A stretch of 64,000 nt of DNA from Paramarasmius palmivorus (Eukaryota > Basidiomycota > Agaricomycetes > Agaricales > Marasmiaceae), in assembly GCA_037176845.1 (NCBI GenBank), contig JAYKXP010000102.1, forward strand, positions 110,654 through 174,653, written 5' to 3'. A program made the position numbers and the translations under genes. Positions within the stretch are counted from its first letter, which is position 1. The number at the start of each line of letters is the position of its first letter. Positions 1 through 9,715 of this stretch are shown in pieces. The notes beneath the pieces are model-generated. The model was given only the letters and a program-made list of their open reading frames with translations, did no database searches and had not been told where the DNA came from.

Positions 1-1313
1 ACCTTGTAAGTCCCCAAATTCCGAATTCGTACTAGTTACATTGATGTTGAAATAGTGTCGACTCATAGATCCTTTACCCCCAATGAAGCCCAAAGAGAAA
101 ATAGAGTACAGCACGTACACCGAAACAATTTTGCTGAACCCCAAACCCCTCATACACCTCCCACTCCTGACATTTGGGTCATGGCCCTTGGAACCATTGA
201 TATCAACAGACGTCCTCGGAAAGAAGATATCCCTAAAGGTGGCTATGCATTCCAGACACCAGCCTGCTCGCATGTGCCGAAGCATGGATTCCTGATCAAT
301 GGCGTCTATTGCTCCTTATCGATGATCAACATCCTTCTCAGCCCAGTCCCTATATGGCACAAAGTCGACTTCAACTGGACCAGTTACTGGGAGAATGTGT
401 GAGGGCGTACGCGCGTATGGCTTAAGGCGAAGGGAAGACGTCGAGGAGTATCAGTTCACGTGGCGAAATCAGCGTCATACCATCTGAATGTCCTGTGGAT
501 AGGTTGCGAAATTATAAGGGAGATATATGAGTTCCACTTCTGGTTCGAGTTCTATGCATTAGACTCCATGCTTCAACGAGAGAGGAGGGGCCCAGCAAGG
601 AGGAAAGAGAGCGAGGCATGGGTGGCTATGTACCAGCCAGAGGTGTTAGCTGGAGATATCAAGGTCTGTGCTGAAGTTGCTCGGTGTTTCGCAGCAACAT
701 CTGGTGCAACCCAACAGATATTGATTGGCGGAAGAGCGACCAGGGAGTAGCAGGATTGTCAGCTAGTGGTCGAGCGGTCTACATCCCACGCATGAAAGAG
801 GTTGTGCAAACAAGGTATCTGACCTGTGTATTTCTAGCAATGCCCTGGAGCAGTTTACACCCAAGGACATGCATGAAGTAGAGGTAGCAGTTTCTAAGTT
901 CTGTTGCTAAACCTTCTACGAGATATTTGGCTGTTATCATGATTCAGGTCAACACATCCGCTTTCTTGTGCCTTATTCATCGATTCTTGACATCTGCGAT
1001 ACCGTGCATGCTATAAGATCAGCTCTAGACATAGTATACATTGCGCAAAAGCATTTATCATTGTACTGACGCCGCTATATTGAAAGGCGCTAAACGCAAC
1101 CGCCAGCGCTAACTTTGTTTGGCTCTATTTAAAATAAAAAACAATCACGTGAATAAGGAGCAGAAAGACCTGGGCGAGCCAGGTAACAATGTTGGAGAGA
1201 AGATGAGAAGATGACCATGATATGACCATGATGGCCATCGGCGAGGAGGTGCTTACAGAAGGCTTACTAAATGCTGACCAATGCTGACCAATGCTTACAT
1301 GAAAGGTCGGTTT
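1..1313. other. Unassigned region left of the MULE
   Basis: No gene is recognised. Two consecutive plus-strand frames, 55-402 and 460-750, are open and separated by a stop and a frame change, so they could be decayed exons, but neither shows a known domain. A 10-base unit (ATGCTGACCA) is repeated in tandem at 1271-1290. The stretch ends at the 9-bp target duplication of the MULE. Confidence 0.4.
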
Positions 1314-1322
1314 TCGACGAGG

Positions 1323-1407
1323 GAAGATAAAGCCGACTAAACAACCTGCCTTTCGGAATTAGCTGATCTGATGCCAGACATCAGGAGATAACGCCAAATT
1401 GGGCAAC
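1323..1407 (+). repeat. MULE left terminal inverted repeat
   Basis: 85 bp, starting GAAGATAAAGCC and ending GGGCAAC. It is the reverse complement of 4878-4962 with a single mismatch. The adjacent 1314-1322 is the left copy of the 9-bp target duplication. Confidence 0.95.
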
Positions 1408-1699
1408 ATCAAGACTTGCTACAATCACTAAGTACACGACTGAACCGTCGAGTAGAACACTAGATGTATTTACTGTATACATAGTGGACTATACATTTAA
1501 TGACTTCCATATGACTTTTGCCTTTTTTGTTTCTTCTCCGGCGAGACCGCAATGACGTTTACAGCCGGCGCTGCCGCGTGGCGCTTCCAAGTCAAAGGTT
1601 GATTCTCTGCTGTCACCTTCTCGCCCCCTTTCGTGTCCTGGGCTTGCGTGGACAGTCCTAGCGTATCTGTGAGTTTCTCCTCTTGTGATTCACTGTCAG

Positions 1700-4126
1700 T
1701 TAATTAATATGAGCATTATAAACAGATGGGAGCACCATAGGGACGCACTTGGTGAACTGGATGCCCGAATCCGAGTTTTTTGGGGTACTGGATAGCATGA
1801 GACGCTGTAGCTGAGTGGAAAGAGCAAGGATCTGGTCGTTGTATTGTTTGGCACGTACCAGATCCTTCTCTGTTGGAATATGGGTCGCATACTGTAAGTA
1901 TTCCGTCCATTCCGCTAATTTTGGGAGCGCTAACTCGAAATCATGGAATGTACGTGATAAGGCCTGTGAGTTCAACGCATTCTGAGTTGCAGAAACAACG
2001 TCAAATTGTTGAACGTCAAAATCGGCCTCCCGTACCAACTCCAGGTCCGGTGCATCGGTGGCCACACTCTCCGTGTCTGAGTCGGGTTCAGGGCTATCCG
2101 GTTCGTCGTTGGACCCTTGGGTTGTTGCGTAGACGTCCTCTGATATCATTTCCAGCGCCTCATCAACTCCAGATGCTGTATTCTGAATAACATTCCGTGC
2201 CATGGTCGACATTGAAAGTGGCGCTGCAGCCCCAGCCACCAGCTGAGCTCGTTCGAGCTCACCGTGCAATACTTGAGCCGCCGTCAAGCTCTCGGGCAGG
2301 CTGATACAGGGTAATGTTGGGAACAACTGTCGTAGTTCATCTGTTTTGATTAATGCCGCTCGCAGATGCTTGCAGGCCCCACCCCGTGACAACCAATCTT
2401 GACATGTACATGATCCTCGGCCATCAAATGCAAGCCAGACAGTGTACATCATCGGGTTCGCCTCATTAGCCACAGAGATGGACGAATAGCACCGAAAGGT
2501 GAGTGAAGTTCCCTGGGAATCAATCTCGGGTGTTGAGATCTGATGACTTTCCAGCAGGCGACGGGCTGCAGCATCCCGTTCAGTATCTGCCGTAAGGTAC
2601 GCCACAGTCGGTATAGGTGTAGTGCCCTTTTTCTTATCCTGCTTCCGCCGCTCCACAAGTTCTTTCCCCCCCGGCAACTTCTCTATGATAGTATCCCACC
2701 ATACCGTATCCTCCCTTGTCAACCGTCGCTGATAGAAAATAGCAGGCAAAATCTTCGTCACCAAAAGCATCAGGAGAACGTCCAGGCGCAGCCTCCGACC
2801 GCCTCTCTGCCACCGCTGTAAGTGTTTTCGCTTTAGGACCCCGTTAAACGACTCAAGATGGTTTGTTGTAGGCAAAACACCTTCACAGTCACATTTGAGT
2901 TGACGGCTAGCAAATATTCGACCAAACTGTGACCAACTGGACCACAGTGCATCTGTGGTCCAGTATCCGAGAAGATAGTCCTGAAGGTATTTGAGTGCTG
3001 TGTCATATAAGGTTGCGTTGTCAGGGTCCTGATCCTTCATACCCATGACAGCGCGTGTTTCCCGTTCAATCAATTGCTTTGCTTCTTGAAGCAGGGTCGT
3101 AGCAATTAGACTATCCTCCAATAGCTTCAGACGCTGCTTCAGAAGGATGTGTAATGGTGAGTTCCCCTTCAGAACCTTGTTTCGCTGGTTTCGCCATGAT
3201 TGACGCAAGTGAAACTTGCAGATAAGCAACCAGATACCCGGGAATACCACCAAAAGAGCCCCGCGCTCCTTTAGGTCAGTATCAGTGATTGCCACCAGTA
3301 CGTCAAATGTCTCTCCATCTCGCTCGCCCAACCACACCTTCCACTGATTCAGCAACTCCACAAGAATCTCCCTGGAATATCCACCTGCCGTGTGTCGGTT
3401 CTGCGATGGTGCCGAAAAGAATAGAAAGGCAAGAGGTACGCCCTTCCGCTCTTCGTCGATTCCCATGATTATGAACAATAGTATCTTTCGGTCACAGATA
3501 CCGAAGGTTCCATCAAGGATAATCTGAGAGTTATGAGCATATTTCCATGAGGCTTCCTTCATTTCCGGGGTGGCAACACATGCCTTGAAACGATCTCCCT
3601 TTTCCTGACGCGCTTGGTAGTAGAATATTGCCTCGTGTAGTGTTTTGTTATACTGAGGAGATGAAGGATCTAGCCACGCGTGTATGTTGAGATGTGCTGG
3701 TTCAGAAACTTTGATACCCTGTAAGCGATTGAATTGTCGGTATAATGACCGCGTGTCATAGGCTTTCAAAAGGTATCGGAAACGGCTTTTGAGGCTGGGG
3801 TCCACCACAAGACTTGGATAGGAATTTGAATCGTGCATGCGCTGGTTATGCTCTTGGATATCGGTAAGGGAGCATCCAGCCTTTAGTTGGTCTAAGGCTA
3901 CATCGAAGACGTCTGTATGAAGTGGAACTGCGGGATAATGGAGTATTGACGCGTTTTTACATGCGTCATTATGCTCGAAGTAGCCGCGTATTCGAAGAAT
4001 CTTCTCGGATTTGACTTTGTAGGTGATTTCGGCATGTGCTGTGCATCCTGTGAATGGTAGAAAGGAGTTTCTCTTCTTTGAGCCAGCAACCTTCTCGTTA
4101 TATCCACAATGGCTATGCCAATTCAT
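1700..4126 (-). CDS. MULE transposase (main exon)
   Basis: An 808-codon frame that would catalyse cut-and-paste transposition of the surrounding element. Residues about 5-60 contain a Cys/His-rich segment with the C-x-A...HN-x-x-C pattern of FAR1/FLYWCH-like DNA-binding domains. The MULE DDE core follows: first Asp in DGTFG (D205), second Asp in ITDTD (D282 or D284), a C-x2-H pair (C303, H306), and Glu in TTNHLESFNG (E425). A SWIM zinc finger, C-x-C-x9-C-x-H, lies at residues 572-586. The acidic C-terminal tail is Ser/Thr/Asp-rich. The N-terminus is probably incomplete because an open frame (4152-4598) lies just upstream on the same strand and could be an earlier exon. No inactivating mutation is visible. 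Confidence 0.93.
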   Translation of the reverse strand: MNWHSHCGYNEKVAGSKKRNSFLPFTGCTAHAEITYKVKSEKILRIRGYFEHNDACKNASILHYPAVPLHTDVFDVALDQLKAGCSLTDIQEHNQRMHDSNSYPSLVVDPSLKSRFRYLLKAYDTRSLYRQFNRLQGIKVSEPAHLNIHAWLDPSSPQYNKTLHEAIFYYQARQEKGDRFKACVATPEMKEASWKYAHNSQIILDGTFGICDRKILLFIIMGIDEERKGVPLAFLFFSAPSQNRHTAGGYSREILVELLNQWKVWLGERDGETFDVLVAITDTDLKERGALLVVFPGIWLLICKFHLRQSWRNQRNKVLKGNSPLHILLKQRLKLLEDSLIATTLLQEAKQLIERETRAVMGMKDQDPDNATLYDTALKYLQDYLLGYWTTDALWSSWSQFGRIFASRQLKCDCEGVLPTTNHLESFNGVLKRKHLQRWQRGGRRLRLDVLLMLLVTKILPAIFYQRRLTREDTVWWDTIIEKLPGGKELVERRKQDKKKGTTPIPTVAYLTADTERDAAARRLLESHQISTPEIDSQGTSLTFRCYSSISVANEANPMMYTVWLAFDGRGSCTCQDWLSRGGACKHLRAALIKTDELRQLFPTLPCISLPESLTAAQVLHGELERAQLVAGAAAPLSMSTMARNVIQNTASGVDEALEMISEDVYATTQGSNDEPDSPEPDSDTESVATDAPDLELVREADFDVQQFDVVSATQNALNSQALSRTFHDFELALPKLAEWTEYLQYATHIPTEKDLVRAKQYNDQILALSTQLQRLMLSSTPKNSDSGIQFTKCVPMVLPSVYNAHIN

Positions 4127-4151
4127 ATTTAGAACCTGCTTGCGACCGAAA

Positions 4152-4598
4152 TCAATTCATTACATACCACTGATATAAAACACGGCGCGTAGCCTCATTC
4201 TCTGTATTCTTCCCTTTCCCGCCACGTCCTTCTTTTCCAGAATCATTCCAACACATCCCCCACCGACTTCTAAAGTCCGATGACCTGCCGACGTGCAGAT
4301 CATGAATTCCAAGAACTACTGCAGCTTGGGACTGATCAGAGTCATTCCGAGCACTAAATTGATAGTCCATGATTGAATTTTGGTTATATAGCGATGAAAT
4401 CCGTTGCTGCTGATCTGGAGTGAGTACCAGCTGGTCGATGTACACATCGGACGCAAGGCGACGTGCCGAAAGACCGCCATCTTTCTCGCCGGATGCCTCT
4501 GAGGCTGTAAGATTGATCCAAACATTTCTGGGTGTGCGGGAGCGTGTTTTCCTTTGTAAAGACGCGTTTTTAGCTGGGGAGTTTCGAGGACCGGGCAT
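4152..4598 (-). CDS. Possible upstream exon of the MULE transposase
   Basis: A 148-codon minus-strand frame lies inside the MULE, directly upstream of the main transposase frame and 25 bases from it. The intervening bases hold a GTATGT donor-like sequence and CAAG/GCAG acceptor-like sequences, but the shortest reading would be an unusually small intron and the phase does not fit cleanly. I recognise no domain. It may be a true first exon, a separate small protein of the element, or 5' leader. Confidence 0.4.
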   Translation of the reverse strand: MPGPRNSPAKNASLQRKTRSRTPRNVWINLTASEASGEKDGGLSARRLASDVYIDQLVLTPDQQQRISSLYNQNSIMDYQFSARNDSDQSQAAVVLGIHDLHVGRSSDFRSRWGMCWNDSGKEGRGGKGKNTENEATRRVLYQWYVMN

Positions 4599-4877
4599 TG
4601 GAGAGGAAAATGGATGTAAAATTTTTCAAATTGTCCATTGGGGGAGCCAGAGGCCTGTGGGCTGAGCACGATACCGCAGAGATACCGTGCTGCATCATAA
4701 TTTAGCGCCGGCGGTACATTTACTCAAACTCAAGCAGTGTAGCCAATTTTCCGCATACTGATTCACCAAATAAAACATATAGCTATTACTTGACTTAAAA
4801 ATCATGCCTACATTTACAGGATACTAATTCAAGAAGCCACCTACAAGAAGGAAGACATTCGGAAATACCCTGATTCT

Positions 4878-4962
4878 GTTGCCCAATTTGGCGTTATCTC
4901 CTGATGTCTGGCATCAGATCAGCTAATTCCGAAAGGAAGGTTGTTTAGTCGGCTTTATCTTC
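4878..4962 (-). repeat. MULE right terminal inverted repeat
   Basis: 85 bp, the inverted partner of 1323-1407. The following 4963-4971 is the right copy of the 9-bp target duplication TCGACGAGG. Confidence 0.95.
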
Positions 4963-5130
4963 TCGACGAGGTGCATAACCCACTACTAACGTAGCGGGAA
5001 TTGATAAACGTCGAATGCGTACTCTTCAAATTTTCCAGTAATTACGGCGGAGCATCGTCCCAAAACAATGCACTCTACCTTCCAGTTCAATCACCCCCAT
5101 CACCCCCATTCCCGTTCGACAGCCGTCCAG

Positions 5131-5137
5131 TATAAAT
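5131..5137 (+). promoter_or_regulatory. TATA-like box upstream of psiNLR1
   Basis: TATAAAT about 90 bases upstream of the ATG at 5221, where the homologues would start. It is probably the relic promoter of the decayed NLR copy. The stretch 4972-5130 shows nothing else I can name. Confidence 0.4.
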
Positions 5138-5220
5138 CATCCCCCAAAGTCTTTCGACCCCTACTTCCAGTCAAAGATCCTCGCCAAAACTTCTGTCTAC
5201 GATACCTACGACTGGCAGCA

Positions 5221-5349
5221 ATGATCCACTCTCACGAGTGAATCTCCATTTGTCCAGTGTCGATCAGTTCAATAACTTTTTACAAGAGCGAGAATAGTGA
5301 GTCTTTTGACCCTGCTTTCCTCAACACCGCTTATCTTAGACCATAGTAT
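5221..5349 (+). pseudogene. psiNLR1, 5' part: exon 1 and intron 1
   Basis: Bases about 5235-5290 align with exon 1 of the other NLR copies: a VDQFNN stretch corresponds to their GDQ-x-NNV module. The ATG at 5221 runs into a stop after six codons and part of the module is deleted. Intron 1 is recognisable, starting GTGAGT near 5298 and ending CTTAGACCATAG. The copia element inserted at the acceptor end of this intron, and the gene resumes at 9716 on the far side. Assignment rests on nucleotide similarity to the intron-exon junctions at 12747-12796, 27016-27068 and 50917-50966. Confidence 0.75.
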
Positions 5350-5666
5350 TGTCAGAGTTTTAGATTGAACTCTGTTAGCAGCGATAGCGCAGGTAAGCGC
5401 GAATAAACGATAGCAGATGACCAGAGGCCTTGAGATAGAACCAAGTGATAAACTGATGATTATTGTAGGGTTTTCTGTCTAGGTTTTATACATGAGTAGG
5501 GATGAAAGATAAACCTAAAAGTACAAGTATAGACGCGATAGAAATAACTGTGGCTTTCTGTGGCTTTCTGTAAGTAAGTGGGTTAGACAAAATGATACGA
5601 GCGGGTCAAGAGATATTCTAAGATGTGGCATGCATATGTAAATATAAACGTTCTATATTTCCAACA
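5350..5666 (-). repeat. Copia LTR, 3' copy in element orientation
   Basis: 317 bp. In element orientation it starts TGTTGGAAATATAG and ends CTCTGACA. It pairs with 9397-9715. A small internal tandem (TGTGGCTTTC) near 5550-5572 is shortened by one base in the other LTR. Confidence 0.95.
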
Positions 5667-5675
5667 CTCCCCTTC
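5667..5675 (-). other. Copia polypurine tract
   Basis: Reads GAAGGGGAG on the minus strand and abuts the LTR directly, the position from which plus-strand DNA synthesis is primed. Confidence 0.85.
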
Positions 5676-5710
5676 AAACCTTGGATTATGGAATGATCTG
5701 AGGTTTGACT

Positions 5711-6589
5711 CTAATCCAGATTGTCGAAGTATTCTCCGCGGAGGTTGCGATGTTTGACCCGGCGGAGTCTGGACTCGTTGCGATTCTTCTTGATGTTTCT
5801 GTAGTTGCGAGTGTTGTCGTTGTTGGTGTGATTGGATACCCGCGGTTTCTTTACTGTCCTGGTGCCTGATGATTGTCCTGCGATAATGTCCTTCTTTCCG
5901 GTTCGAATAGCCTCCTGGAATCTGACTCTTCTATGTCCACCTCTAGCCGATGTATCTCCGTTGTCGATCTGCATTTCATCAATCTTCGTAATGATCTCGT
6001 TGATTTTCCGATTGATGGTGCCTAAACCTTTTCCATCTAGATCCATCTCGTCGATTCCTTGGGTGACGTTGTTGATATCAGCTTTGAATTTGGATTTTTG
6101 CTCCCCCTCGACGAGTGGGATCTGATCCGGTTCTGGTGTGGTAGGAAGTGATATGAGTGCTGGCATTTCGGGTGAATCGGCTTCGACTAGGCTTGGGAAA
6201 GGGTCTCCTGGCTTGTGTTCTATAGCCTCCACTGCATAGATACCGTCTTTCTTCGGTATATCCAAAATGCATTCCCAACCTTTGTGAATCCTGATGTTGT
6301 CACCACTGAAAATGACTTCGTAACCGTCCTCGGTAAGTTTACTGATAGATATCAACGTGTGTCTGAATTTGGGGACGAGTAGACAGTCGGCGAGTACGAT
6401 CGTGTGCCACTGGAAATTGTTGGTGGTGTACACAGTACAGTTGCCTTTCTCGACGGCGAATGTGGTTCCTTCAGGTGTACCAATGGGTCTGTGAGTGATG
6501 GACTGGCGCTCAGTGATGCCGTTTCGATATGGAGTCATGTGTGAGGATGCGGCGCTGTCGAATACGAATTTCACGACTCCTTCCTCCTC
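5711..6589 (-). CDS. Copia protease domain and unusual C-terminal tail
   Basis: The frame is in phase with Gag and separated from it only by the TAA at 6590-6592. The first ATG is at 6574. The aspartic protease active site is near the start, FDSAASSHMT, matching the copia D-S-x-A-S-x-H pattern. Through about residue 110 it reads like a copia protease. The rest is a hydrophilic Lys/Asp/Asn-rich tail with no GAG-pre-integrase, integrase or reverse-transcriptase motif, ending shortly before the polypurine tract. The tail may be a rearranged remnant joined after internal deletion. It would be made as part of a Gag-protease polyprotein if the stop were read through. Confidence 0.8.
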   Translation of the reverse strand, partial: EEEGVVKFVFDSAASSHMTPYRNGITERQSITHRPIGTPEGTTFAVEKGNCTVYTTNNFQWHTIVLADCLLVPKFRHTLISISKLTEDGYEVIFSGDNIRIHKGWECILDIPKKDGIYAVEAIEHKPGDPFPSLVEADSPEMPALISLPTTPEPDQIPLVEGEQKSKFKADINNVTQGIDEMDLDGKGLGTINRKINEIITKIDEMQIDNGDTSARGGHRRVRFQEAIRTGKKDIIAGQSSGTRTVKKPRVSNHTNNDNTRNYRNIKKNRNESRLRRVKHRNLRGEYFDNLD

Positions 6590-9205
6590 TTAGAACTTCT
6601 CTGTAGCCATTTGCGCACTATCCCGCTCTTCCTTTGCCTGAGCCCAAATATCATTATAGGCGGCGGCGACGTCTACGTGTTCCTTCTTGCCTGGCTCTCC
6701 GATCAACCACCTGCTAATGACTTTCTCCCCCATAAAGGTACGATTGGCACTGTTGTAACACAATCGGCATACCCTATGATCGATGGTGACATGCTCGAAT
6801 CCTTCGTCTAGGAAGTCGCTGGCAGTCTGGACTACTCCAATGACGGTGCGGTCACCTGTCTTGGGTGTGTGGCAAGTACCGGCTTCGCAGTTGGGGTCGT
6901 AGGTCTGATATCCGACGAAATAGTTGTGAACAAGTTCGTCTTTGAGGGTTCGATTGACGACTGGGGGGCATGGCCAAGGCTCGCTTTCGTAGTAACCTTT
7001 CCAGCTGTTCTCGTTGTTGTACATGTCGATGGTAGAAGATGAGGATGAGTTTAGAGATGAGGTTGCTTTGACAGCGGTAGATGGGATGAGTACTGGTGAT
7101 GCTGGTTCTCGATATTCTTCTTTGCTTTTATAGGAGTTTTGCTGGCAGTCTTGGAACTGTTCTGCTTTGTCTTGTTGAGAATCCACTCGATCTTCTCTGC
7201 ATATGATCGCTTTGGTATCAATCGGGGTCTGTAAATCGACCATTGTGGCCATCGTGGTGTGCATTTCCACGGCCATGTATGCTGTTTCCTCGGATTTCTC
7301 TTCAGTTTCTTTGGTGTTTCCGAATTCTTCATTGTAAAACCATTCTTTCGGTGGATTATACTGTTCCACTGCTCGGATTTCCCTGGCTAACCATGTGCCT
7401 TCTTCCCATATTTCTTCTTCCATGGCTTTAACAGCACTTTCCTTGGTACTGCTGGCCTTCTCTTTTCCTTTACGCCATGATTGGCTATCTTTAGCTTGCT
7501 TGGACTTTTCTTTATCCTCGGAATCATCGTCTGATTTCCTAGATTTCGGCTTTGTAGCACATTTTGCGGCGATATGCCCTTTTCCTTGGCATCTGAAACA
7601 TGTGATTTCCTTGCGATCTCTATCTCCGCCCTGACGATCATTAAATTTCCGGCCTCTTCCTCGGCTATTAAATCCTCGGCCTCTATTATTGGAATGATCT
7701 CGGGAATAATTGGCTTCCTCCTTCTTGACTTTGCCTCGGCGCATTGCCTGTCCGTTTGCTTCAGCTCGAATGGCAGCAATCAGCTTGTCAACAGTTAAAT
7801 CTTTGTTTGATTCACTGTATACGGTCATGACAGCTGTGATTGTTGAATTCAATGATTGGGGAACTGATGCAATTAATGCATTCTTGAACTGGTCATCCGA
7901 AATAGTGATGTTTCGTGATGTGAGTTCATTTCGGATATTGAGGAGTTCGTCAATATGTTCATTGACTTTGCCAATGTCGTTGCAAGATAGATTGTATAGC
8001 TTGCGTTCCAGGTGTGCTTCTGTCAAAGGATTTTTCGTGTCGTAATCCTTCTTTAATCCTGTCCATAGTTCTTGTGATGTCTCTGTATTTCGATATCTTT
8101 GGAGAATAGTATCCGGCAATTTTCCAATAATTGCATTCATGAGATCGGCATCTGCGTCTCCTTCTTCTGCAGTAGTCAGGTACTTCCCATACCCTATCAA
8201 CTTTGCTGCATGTTCTACACGCATTGCCCACATGCCCCAGTTTGAACCATCGTTCTTTAACTTGGTACACTCGGCAAATGCTTTGACTGCTTTAGACATG
8301 TTGTCTTCTTCTTTGTCTGAATCAAATGATTCTTCCTTTGGTGGTCTCTTGGGAGATGGTGTTCTCGGTTTGGGTTTGGGACCTATGCTGGGCGATTCTG
8401 GTGGATCGTCCTTCTCTTCGTCGGCAGGTGTTTCTTTGTCTTCGTCAGATACAGGTTTATCAGTATCAGCTGCTGATTCCTGTTCTGAGTCTCCTTTATC
8501 CTGCTCTTGTTCCTGTTCTAGGTCCTGTTCTTCTTTATCGGATTCTTCAGCAAATCCTAATCCTTTTTCGAACTCTTCAGCAAGTTCGGTTTCCTGATCA
8601 AACTCTTCAGCAAGTTCGATCTGCTCTTCTTCAACAGTTTCCTCCTGTGAAGCTGATGTTCCCGCTGGTGGGAATACTAATGGCTGTGGTTCTGGTACTG
8701 TTGTTCGTAGGACGTTTCCTCGAACTACTGTTTCGTTCTGATCGTCACAATCCCTAAAATTTCCAACTTGTAGCGCTTCCTTGGGAGTCCTAACTCGATT
8801 TCTTCTGTTTGGACACGGTTGTTCTTCGCAAAGTTCCCACTTCCGTCTGTTGAGATCTAAGTAACAATCTCGTAGTTCGTCGACGTTGAACTGATGTGGC
8901 CAATGAACACAGATTAAATCTGTTCGAAGTGTGGGTTGTGCGGAAGATACTGGTGGCGTGTGCAGTCCTCCAACTGGACTCTGTCTTCTAGAAGGTATAC
9001 GCGATGGATTCCTCGATGGATGTGATGATATGCTCTGTTGCTGTCCCGATGGACTGCCTGTTCTACTGCCTACTGGTGTAGGTTGCCTGCTAGGATTCCT
9101 GCTAGGGTTCCTAGATCCTCGTAATATTTGTTCTGGGTCGAACGTTCCTGATACTGGTTGTTACTCACCGCTTCTGGATTGATAACGGCTAACCTCTATC
9201 GACAT
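6590..9205 (-). CDS. Copia Gag with long N-terminal extension, two in-frame stops
   Basis: The core starts at the ATG at 8299 (569 codons) and has a UBN2/copia-type Gag domain over about residues 1-180, an RG-rich stretch, and a CCHC zinc knuckle (CFRCQGKGHIAAKC). This would form the particle that packages element RNA. Upstream the same frame stays open without an ATG back to a TAA at 9161-9163. It encodes a Pro/Ser/Arg-rich segment, a conserved-looking segment with several Cys, and a Glu/Gln-rich acidic segment. Beyond the TAA, 14 more codons lead to an ATG at 9205. Frame and composition suggest the true Gag started at 9205 and that both TAA codons (9161, 6590) are later mutations, each one C-to-T step from CAA. 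A 36-nt intron beginning GTGAGT at the first TAA is a weaker alternative. Confidence 0.8.
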
Positions 9206-9384
9206 ACACTAGTCAATAGTCCTTTGCTTTGGGTAGGGGATTATTCCTGCGTCCCTGCTCGCCAATCGATATACGATCTTGTTTCTTTGTTCCTTGGGGA
9301 TATTACAAGTGCGTCCCAAACTCGCCACTATACCAATATGAAATCGGTATTACTCTGGGTTCGGCTAAGGTTTTTTATAGACCG

Positions 9385-9396
9385 GGGCCCATAACC
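9385..9396 (-). other. Copia primer binding site
   Basis: Immediately inside the 5' LTR the minus strand reads GGTTATGGGCCC. This is complementary to the anticodon-stem region of initiator methionine tRNA, the internal half-tRNA priming known for Drosophila copia. Confidence 0.85.
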
Positions 9397-9715
9397 TGTC
9401 AGAGTTTTAGATTGAACTCTGTTAGCAGCGATAGCGCAGGTAAGCGCGAATAAACGATAGCAGATGACCAGAGGCCTTGAATAGAACCAAGTGATAAACT
9501 GATGATTATTGTATGGTTTTTTCTGTCTAGGTTTTATACATGAGTAGGGATGAAAGATAAACCTAAAAAGTACAAGTATAGACCTCGCTAGAAATAACTG
9601 TGGCTTTCTGTGCTTTCTGTAAGTAAGTGGGTTAGACAAAATGATACGAGCGGGTCAAGAGATATTCTAAGATGTGGCATGCATATGTAAATATAAACGT
9701 TCTATATTTCCAACA
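9397..9715 (-). repeat. Copia LTR, 5' copy in element orientation
   Basis: 319 bp, with the same TG and CA ends as 5350-5666. Followed by the AGTAT target duplication at 9716-9720. Confidence 0.95.

Larger units (their letters stand above)
1323..4962 (-). mobile_element. Complete Mutator-like DNA transposon (MULE), 3640 bp
   Basis: The ends are 85-bp terminal inverted repeats (1323-1407 and 4878-4962) that differ at one base by eye. They are flanked by a perfect 9-bp direct repeat, TCGACGAGG, at 1314-1322 and 4963-4971, the target duplication length typical of Mutator elements. A long minus-strand transposase frame lies between. Near-identical ends, an intact long frame and an unmutated target duplication indicate a recent insertion of a possibly still active autonomous element. 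The host site is just upstream of the decayed NLR copy psiNLR1. Confidence 0.95.
5350..9715 (-). mobile_element. Ty1/copia LTR retrotransposon carrying only Gag and protease
   Basis: Two direct LTRs (5350-5666 and 9397-9715) begin TG and end CA, and a perfect 5-bp target duplication AGTAT flanks them at 5345-5349 and 9716-9720. The element reads on the minus strand: LTR, primer binding site (9385-9396), Gag, protease, polypurine tract (5667-5675), LTR. No integrase, reverse transcriptase or RNase H sequence exists between the LTRs, so it cannot move without help. The LTRs differ at only a handful of positions, mostly one-base indels. It resembles plant non-autonomous elements that keep a gag gene (TR-GAG type). 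The insertion splits psiNLR1. Confidence 0.95.

Noticed and set aside
8139..8757. Ser-rich and Leu-rich plus-strand frames
   Set aside because: They lie opposite the Glu/Gln-rich N-terminal extension of copia Gag and are its shadow.
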